Source of the DNA: DATGQT01 sp033720695
GTDB taxonomy: Bacteria; Bacteroidota; Rhodothermia; Rhodothermales; Rubricoccaceae
Direction: 5' to 3'
Length of the DNA: 11,821 nucleotides
Assembly (NCBI GenBank): GCA_033720695.1
Contig: JAWWCA010000117.1
Location: 1 to 11,821 of the forward strand
The notes under the pieces were generated by a model. That model was not told where the DNA came from, made no database searches, and saw nothing but the letters and a program-made list of their open reading frames with translations. Numbering within the stretch: position 1 is the first letter of the stretch; the number at the start of each line of letters is the position of its first letter. The position numbers and the translations under genes were made by a program. Positions 8,385-11,821 of the stretch are shown in pieces.

Positions 8385-8788
8385 CTAGCCGGCGGCGCTG
8401 AAGAACAGCGCCAGGAAGGCGCCGAGCAGGAGGAGCAGGACGGCGATGACGATGGACAACGCGGGCCGCAGCCGCTCTCCGCCGGCCCGGCCACGGCCTC
8501 CACTCGCTCCTTCGCCTCCTTCAGGCCCAGCCCCGTCTGCGCCCGCAGCACCTTGATGGCCTCGATCGTCTTGCCCGACCGCGCCAGCGCCTCGACCTCG
8601 GCCGGGAGCGCGGTCGGGGCCACGACCGGGGGCGGCGCAGGCAGCGGCTCCATCCCGGCGGCGAGGCGGTCCACAGCCGCCTTCGCCTCCGTCAGCCCCG
8701 CCCCGGTCTCCTCGCGGATGAGGCGGATGGCCTCGACCGTCCGGCCCTGCCGGATGAGGTTGGCGATGTGCTCGGGCAGCGGGTCCAC
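8385..8788 (-). CDS. Tandem ribosomal L7/L12 C-terminal-domain protein with C-terminal membrane anchor; probable 1-nt frameshift
   Basis: From the GTG at 8788 the frame encodes two L7/L12 C-terminal-like repeats. Repeat one (about 8-42) contains RQGRTVEAIRLIREETGAGL plus TEAKAAVD; repeat two (about 64-99) contains RSGKTIEAIKVLRAQTGLGL plus KEAKERVEAV. A Pro/Ala linker joins them. Around 8475-8497 (GC-rich GGCCGGGCCGGC) the sensible reading moves to another frame, giving GERLRPALS, then a membrane segment of about 20 residues (IVIAVLLLLLGAFLALFF) and TAG at 8385. The span is 404 nt, one short of 135 codons, so one missing base would restore a 134-residue protein. Read literally, the first frame instead runs to 7928 through the DUF4345 gene with Arg/Pro-rich sequence, which looks spurious. 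The GTG sits 2 bases after the prmC stop. Its role is unknown; in ribosomal L12 this domain recruits translation GTPases. Confidence 0.75.
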
Positions 8789-8790
8789 GG

Positions 8791-9648
8791 CTACGGCGAC
8801 AGGCGGGCGGAGACGATGCGGGGACGGCCGGCGAGGTCGCGGCGGAGCGCCGCCTCGCGCAGCCCGGCCCCGGCGAAGAGATCCCGAACGGCCTCGCCGT
8901 GGTCGGCGTGGGTCTCGACGACGAGCCAGCCGCCGGGCTTGAGGAGGTCGGGCGCCCGGGCGGCGAGGGTGCGGTAGAACACGAGCGGGTCGTCGCCGGG
9001 CACGAAGAGAGCCTCGGCGGGCTCGTGGTCGCGCACCTCGGGCGCGAGGGTGGCGCGCTCGGTCTCGGGGACGTAGGGCGGGTTCGAGACGACGAGGTCG
9101 AACGACGGCGGGGCGTCGTGGCCGAACGCGGGGTCGAGCACGTCGCCCTGGACGAACGAGACGGCGAGACCGAGGCGCTCGGCGTTGTCGGCGGCCACGG
9201 CGAGGGCGGCCTCGGAGACGTCGCAGGCGAAGACCTCGGCGTCGGGGCGGCGGTGCTTGAGGGCGAGGGCGAGGGCGCCGCTCCCGGTGCCGACGTCGAG
9301 CGCCCAGGGCGTCTCCCGGCCGTCGAGGCGGCGGAGGGCATCCTCAGCCACCTCCTCGGTCTCCGGGCGCGGGATGAGGACGGCGGGCGTGACGCGCAGG
9401 CGGAGGCCGAAGAAGTCGGCGTGGCCGAGGACGTACTGGAGCGGCTCGCGCCGGAGCCGCCGCGCCACGAGGGCCTCGACCTGGAGCGCCTCCCCGGTCG
9501 AGACCGGGGCCTCCGGGCGGGCGAGGATCTCGACGCGTGAGGCGCCGAGGCCCTCTTCGAGCAGCCACTCGGCGTTTCGACGGGCCTCCTCGATCCCTGC
9601 CTCCTGCAGCCGGGCGAGGGTCTGTTCGAGGAGGGCGCGGCGCGTCAC
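8791..9648 (-). CDS. prmC: Peptide chain release factor N5-glutamine methyltransferase
   Basis: A 285-residue protein that methylates the glutamine of the GGQ motif in release factors RF1 and RF2, using S-adenosylmethionine, in the cytoplasm. The N-terminal helical domain (1-75) is followed by EPLQYVLGHADFFGLRLRVTP (68-88) and RPETEE (94-99), both typical of PrmC. The SAM site is LDVGTGSGALALAL (117-130), the acidic loop ACDVSEAAL is at 141-149, and the substrate-glutamine motif NPPY is at 189-192 (VVSNPPYVPE). The start was set at the GTG at 9648, where VTRRALLEQTLARL resembles normal PrmC N-termini; an in-frame TTG at 9696 would add 16 unlikely residues. Length is normal for the family. It is followed after 2 bp by the L7/L12-domain gene. 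Confidence 0.94.
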   Translation of the reverse strand: MTRRALLEQTLARLQEAGIEEARRNAEWLLEEGLGASRVEILARPEAPVSTGEALQVEALVARRLRREPLQYVLGHADFFGLRLRVTPAVLIPRPETEEVAEDALRRLDGRETPWALDVGTGSGALALALKHRRPDAEVFACDVSEAALAVAADNAERLGLAVSFVQGDVLDPAFGHDAPPSFDLVVSNPPYVPETERATLAPEVRDHEPAEALFVPGDDPLVFYRTLAARAPDLLKPGGWLVVETHADHGEAVRDLFAGAGLREAALRRDLAGRPRIVSARLSP

Positions 9649-9720
9649 GGGAGCACGAGAGAGCGGGGGAGACCCAATATGCGCCTCACGCTGCAAACAC
9701 GCACGCCCCGCCGTCGCCCA

Positions 9721-10026
9721 TCAGTAGTACTCGACCGAGAACGACTTGAACCGGCCCGTCGCGAGCTCCCAACGGGCCTCGACCTCCTCGACTTCGGCGG
9801 CGTCGGGCCCCTCGCGGAGGGCGTCGAGGAAGGCGTCGAGCCGGGGGCGGGCGCCCTCAGCCTGCACCGTCACCGTCCCCTCGGGGTCGTTCCGCACCCA
9901 CCCGACGAGGCCGTGGCGGCGGGCCGCCTGGCGCGTGAAGTACCGGAACCCGACGCCCTGGACGTGGCCGTGGATCTCGGCGGTGAGGCGTTCGTGGGTG
10001 TCCGTGGGGGTCGGGGCAACCGACAT
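9721..10026 (-). CDS. acyP: Acylphosphatase
   Basis: A 101-residue protein that hydrolyses the carboxyl-phosphate bond of small acylphosphates in the cytoplasm. The family signature is complete: EIHGHVQGVGFRYFTRQAAR (17-36) with catalytic-type Arg28, then GLVGWVRNDPEGTVTVQAEG (39-58) with Asn46, and the terminal strand SFSVEYY (95-101). Length is normal (about 90-100). The ATG at 10026 was chosen because the open frame upstream (from about 10080) overlaps a possible promoter and adds unconserved residues. It lies 174 bp downstream of the phenylalanine hydroxylase stop, so it may have its own promoter, and 72 bp upstream of the prmC start. Confidence 0.94.
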   Translation of the reverse strand: MSVAPTPTDTHERLTAEIHGHVQGVGFRYFTRQAARRHGLVGWVRNDPEGTVTVQAEGARPRLDAFLDALREGPDAAEVEEVEARWELATGRFKSFSVEYY

Positions 10027-10051
10027 CGTCGCGGGGGGATGTTGCGCAGGG

Positions 10052-10080
10052 AGAGTAGCGTTCGGCGCGCAGAGGTGCAA
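10052..10080 (-). promoter_or_regulatory. Weak candidate promoter for acyP
   Basis: On the minus strand TTGCAC (10075-10080) and TACTCT (10052-10057) are separated by 17 bases, with the acyP ATG about 25 bases further on. Each hexamer matches the general bacterial consensus at only about half of its positions, and the Bacteroidota TAnnTTTG form is not met. It is listed because the 174-bp gap before acyP should hold some signal. Confidence 0.25.
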
Positions 10081-10200
10081 GTGGAATCCCCTGGCGGCGC
10101 CGTCGGGCCCCGCTCGGCCCTCGTCTCGCCCGACGCTTCAACGACGCGCCGCCCGGCGGGAGAGGCCCACCGAGCGGCTGCGGGGCCGGCGGCGGCGGCC

Positions 10201-11034
10201 TCAGGCGTCGGCGGGCAGCAGCCCGCGCTCGACGGCCCAGCCGCGGAACGAGGTGACGAGCTGCTCGAACGACTCCAGCACGAACAGGATGGGCTGGAGG
10301 TGCCACACCTCGTAGTCCTGGTTGATGACGGCGTCGATGGAGAACGGGCGCTGCTCGGCGCCGTCGAGGGCGTGGCGCACCTCCTCCTTCGACGAGAGCA
10401 CGCCGGCGCCGAAGATGCGGATCTCCTGGGGGTCGCGGATGAGGCCGAACTCGACGGTGAACCAGTGGAGCCGCTCGAGCCGGACGCGGTCGTGGCCCTC
10501 GGCGTTGAGGGCGGCCTGGCCGAAGAGCTGGTAGAAGTCGGCGAAGTCCGGCTGCGTCAGCATCGGCATATGGCCGAAGATGTCGTGGAAGAGGTCCGGG
10601 GCCGGGGTGTAGTCGAGCTCGTCCTTGCCGCGGATGTAGTCGGTGGAGGGGAACTGCCGCTTCGAGAGGAGGGTGAAGAAGTCGCGCTCGTGCAGGAGGC
10701 CGGGGATGCGGGCCACCTGCCAGCCCGTCTCGCGGTGGAGGACGGCCGAGAGGTCGCGGAGGGCGGGGATCTTGTCGGGCGTCATGCCGAGCTTGTCGAC
10801 GCCGGCGAGGTAGGCGGCTCCGGCGCGACCGGGGAGCAGCCGCATCTGGCGCTCGAAGAGGAACCGCCAGCTCTCGTGGTCCCCCTCGGGGTAGTCCGGG
10901 TACGGGATCTCGTCGCCGACAGGCGGGGGGCCGTCGAGCGTCTGGGGGATGCAGCGGGGGTCGATCTCAGCGACGCCCTCCTTCTCGTAGGCGGAGCGGG
11001 GCTCTTCGGCGGGCGCGAGGTTCGGATCGGTCAT
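10201..11034 (-). CDS. phhA: Phenylalanine 4-hydroxylase (aromatic amino acid hydroxylase)
   Basis: A 277-residue protein, the size of the bacterial single-domain form, without the regulatory ACT domain of animal enzymes. It converts phenylalanine to tyrosine with oxygen and a tetrahydropterin, using iron in the cytoplasm. The iron ligands are visible: His150 and His155 in DLFHDIFGHMPML (147-159) and Glu195 in HWFTVEFGLI (190-199). Further family landmarks are IPGLLHERDFFTLLSKRQFPSTDYIR (about 110-135), IRIFGAGVLSSKEE (205-218) and the FSIDAVINQDYEVWHLQPILFVLESFEQL tail. The start MTDPNLAP is the only good ATG. No pterin-4a-carbinolamine dehydratase (phhB), the usual partner, is next to it in this window. 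Two tiny membrane protein genes precede it on the same strand. Confidence 0.96.
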   Translation of the reverse strand: MTDPNLAPAEEPRSAYEKEGVAEIDPRCIPQTLDGPPPVGDEIPYPDYPEGDHESWRFLFERQMRLLPGRAGAAYLAGVDKLGMTPDKIPALRDLSAVLHRETGWQVARIPGLLHERDFFTLLSKRQFPSTDYIRGKDELDYTPAPDLFHDIFGHMPMLTQPDFADFYQLFGQAALNAEGHDRVRLERLHWFTVEFGLIRDPQEIRIFGAGVLSSKEEVRHALDGAEQRPFSIDAVINQDYEVWHLQPILFVLESFEQLVTSFRGWAVERGLLPADA

Positions 11035-11083
11035 GGCAGCGAGACAACGACGAGAGGGACGGCGGATGCGCGGGTCGGCGGGG

Positions 11084-11317
11084 CTAGCGCGGCGGGTGGG
11101 CGTCGGTCGTGCGCCCGCCCTTCCGCATCGCGCCGACGGCGTAGGTGGCGGCGGCGGCGACGAGGCCGCCGAGGAGCGCGACGACCCAGTTGGCGCCCTC
11201 CTCCGCGCCCGAGCGCGGGAGGACCACGGCCAGCAGCATCACCACGATGAGGCCCACGCCGAGGGCGGCGAGGAGCAAGGCGGCCGTCGAGGGCGTGGGG
11301 GCGGGGGCGTCGGACAT
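11084..11317 (-). CDS. Very small two-helix membrane protein (hypothetical)
   Basis: A 77-residue protein with two hydrophobic stretches, about 12-34 (AALLLAALGVGLIVVMLLAVVL) and about 44-64 (NWVVALLGGLVAAAATYAVGA). Between them is a short polar loop with PRSGAEEG, and the tail MRKGGRTTDAHPPR is basic. The ATG at 11317 lies 11 bp after the stop of the preceding small membrane gene, and the stop lies 49 bp before the phenylalanine hydroxylase start, so the three look like one transcription unit. No family is recognised. The opposite strand is also open here, but the paired membrane helices favour this frame. Confidence 0.6.
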   Translation of the reverse strand: MSDAPAPTPSTAALLLAALGVGLIVVMLLAVVLPRSGAEEGANWVVALLGGLVAAAATYAVGAMRKGGRTTDAHPPR

Positions 11318-11328
11318 GGCGGGGTCGG

Positions 11329-11541
11329 TCAGGGGCGGCTGCGCTGCTCGGTGAACCACGCGGCGAACCGGAGCACGGCGGCGAGGAGGAGGACGACGCC
11401 GAGCACGAACGTCGCGCGGAGCAACCCGTCGGGCGTCCACGCGTGGTCGCGCTGGTAGCCGAGCACGGTCCAGTGCGCGAACACCGTCGCCGCCAGGACA
11501 AGCCCGAACGGGAGGACGAGCTTGTGGAGGGGCGTCTTCAC
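11329..11541 (-). CDS. Very small two-helix membrane protein (hypothetical)
   Basis: A 70-residue protein starting at GTG (VKTPLHKLVLPFG). Hydrophobic segments are at about 8-27 (LVLPFGLVLAATVFAHWTVL) and about 44-63 (TFVLGVVLLLAAVLRFAAWF), separated by GYQRDHAWTPDGLLRA; the tail TEQRSRP is polar. The start is uncertain: no ATG is available near it, and the open frame upstream reaches into the C-terminus of the thioredoxin-family gene with Arg-rich, unlikely sequence. It is directly followed by the second small membrane gene, then phenylalanine hydroxylase. No family or function is recognised. Confidence 0.55.
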   Translation of the reverse strand: MKTPLHKLVLPFGLVLAATVFAHWTVLGYQRDHAWTPDGLLRATFVLGVVLLLAAVLRFAAWFTEQRSRP

Positions 11542-11607
11542 GCGGTCACAACGAGCGGGTGCGATGCAAACGGCTCGGCCGGGCGGGAGTTTCTGCAGCG
11601 GGGGTCT

Positions 11608-11621
11608 GGCGCCGCGGCGCC
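11608..11621. repeat. 14-bp GC palindrome after the thioredoxin-family gene
   Basis: GGCGCCGCGGCGCC is perfectly self-complementary and lies 17 bases past the stop codon of the partial gene at 11639-11821. It could form a stable transcript-end hairpin, but no T-tract follows on the minus strand. In DNA this GC-rich, chance is a real alternative. Confidence 0.3.
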
Positions 11622-11638
11622 TCCGGGTCCGCGCCCCG

Positions 11639-11821
11639 TCACGCCCCCGCTCGCCACTTGATGCTGCAGCCCATTGAGGGGTGCTGCTCAACCGTCACCG
11701 CGCCCGATTCGAGGAGCTGCTCGATCGCATCGCGCAGGTCGTGCCTCGTTGGCTCTTGGCCGGGGCGGCCGTCGTCGAGGCGGCCGCGGTAGACGAGGCG
11801 GCGGTCCCCGTCGAAGAGGTA
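11639..11821 (-). CDS. Thioredoxin-family / AhpC-TSA redoxin protein, C-terminal part, cut by window edge
   Basis: The last 60 residues of a gene that begins outside the window. They read YLFDGDRRLVYRGRLDDGRPG (1-21), then a helix HDLRDAIEQLLESG (27-40), and end in VEQHPSMGCSIKWRAGA (44-60). The order 'D.eRrLvYRGr.DDsRPG ... L..Al..ll.G ... eQ.PS.GCsIKWk.G' is the well-conserved C-terminus of a cytoplasmic AhpC/TSA-like thioredoxin-family protein seen in many bacteria. The active-site CxxC part lies beyond the edge. The function, presumably thiol-dependent peroxide or disulfide handling, is known only at family level. It is on the same strand as the small membrane genes, 97 bp upstream of the first, so it may or may not share their transcript. 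Confidence 0.8.
   Translation of the reverse strand, partial: YLFDGDRRLVYRGRLDDGRPGQEPTRHDLRDAIEQLLESGAVTVEQHPSMGCSIKWRAGA

Noticed and set aside
9649..9696. TTG start extending prmC by 16 residues
   Set aside because: The added residues are not PrmC-like; the GTG at 9648 gives a typical N-terminus and length.
9673..9700. TTTG and TATTGGG on the minus strand as a prmC promoter
   Set aside because: The spacing is only about 14 bases and the -7 match is poor.
9686..9721. Eleven-codon open frame starting at the ATG overlapping the acyP stop (TGATG)
   Set aside because: Too short, with no supporting signal; likely chance.
9679..11250. Long open frame (523 codons) on the plus strand opposite acyP and phenylalanine hydroxylase
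   Set aside because: It crosses several confident minus-strand genes and their gaps and shows only antisense-type composition.

Overview
This is a very GC-rich chromosomal window (about 70% or more by eye) with short intergenic gaps, overlapping start and stop codons, GTG starts and few clear Shine-Dalgarno sequences. The gene content (carotenoid desaturase, phenylalanine 4-hydroxylase, periplasmic HtrA protease, lipoprotein and small beta-barrel-like protein) and one perfect TAnnTTTG promoter element suggest an aerobic, pigmented Gram-negative bacterium. The best guess is a GC-rich member of the Bacteroidota/Rhodothermota side of the tree (Rubricoccaceae/Rhodothermales-like). That placement is an inference; no rRNA or other marker is present to prove it.

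Layout. 1-252 (-): N-terminus of a CrtI-type phytoene desaturase, cut by the window edge. 414-794 (+): DUF4870 membrane protein. 4123-801 (-): an apparent operon reading htrA-type protease, chorismate synthase aroC (overlapping as TGATG), then a small secreted beta-rich protein. 4315-7080 (+): GT-B glycosyltransferase, secreted thioredoxin (ATGA overlap), then a class II-type histone-deacetylase-fold hydrolase preceded by a perfect 22-bp palindrome. 11821-7090 (-): a long same-strand run. In transcription order it holds the C-terminus of a thioredoxin-family/AhpC-TSA protein, two very small membrane proteins, phenylalanine 4-hydroxylase, acylphosphatase, prmC, a tandem L7/L12-C-terminal-domain protein with a probable 1-nt frameshift, a DUF4345 membrane protein and a DUF1906 (Rv2525c-like) lipoprotein.

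How the genes relate. Most are housekeeping or envelope functions: aromatic amino acid supply (aroC) and turnover (phenylalanine hydroxylase), release-factor methylation (prmC), envelope proteolysis (htrA) and periplasmic thiol chemistry. No defence system, mobile element, CRISPR array, tRNA or rRNA is visible. No intergenic stretch exceeds 300 bp; the longest are 4124-4314 (191 bp, divergent promoter region), 10027-10200 (174 bp) and 253-413 (161 bp, nothing convincing seen).

The most notable items are the frameshifted, membrane-anchored L7/L12-domain gene directly behind prmC, the 22-bp palindrome before the deacetylase gene, and the htrA/glycosyltransferase intergenic region, which carries a promoter element, an inverted repeat and a terminator-like hairpin. 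I do not see a convincing undescribed multi-gene system.
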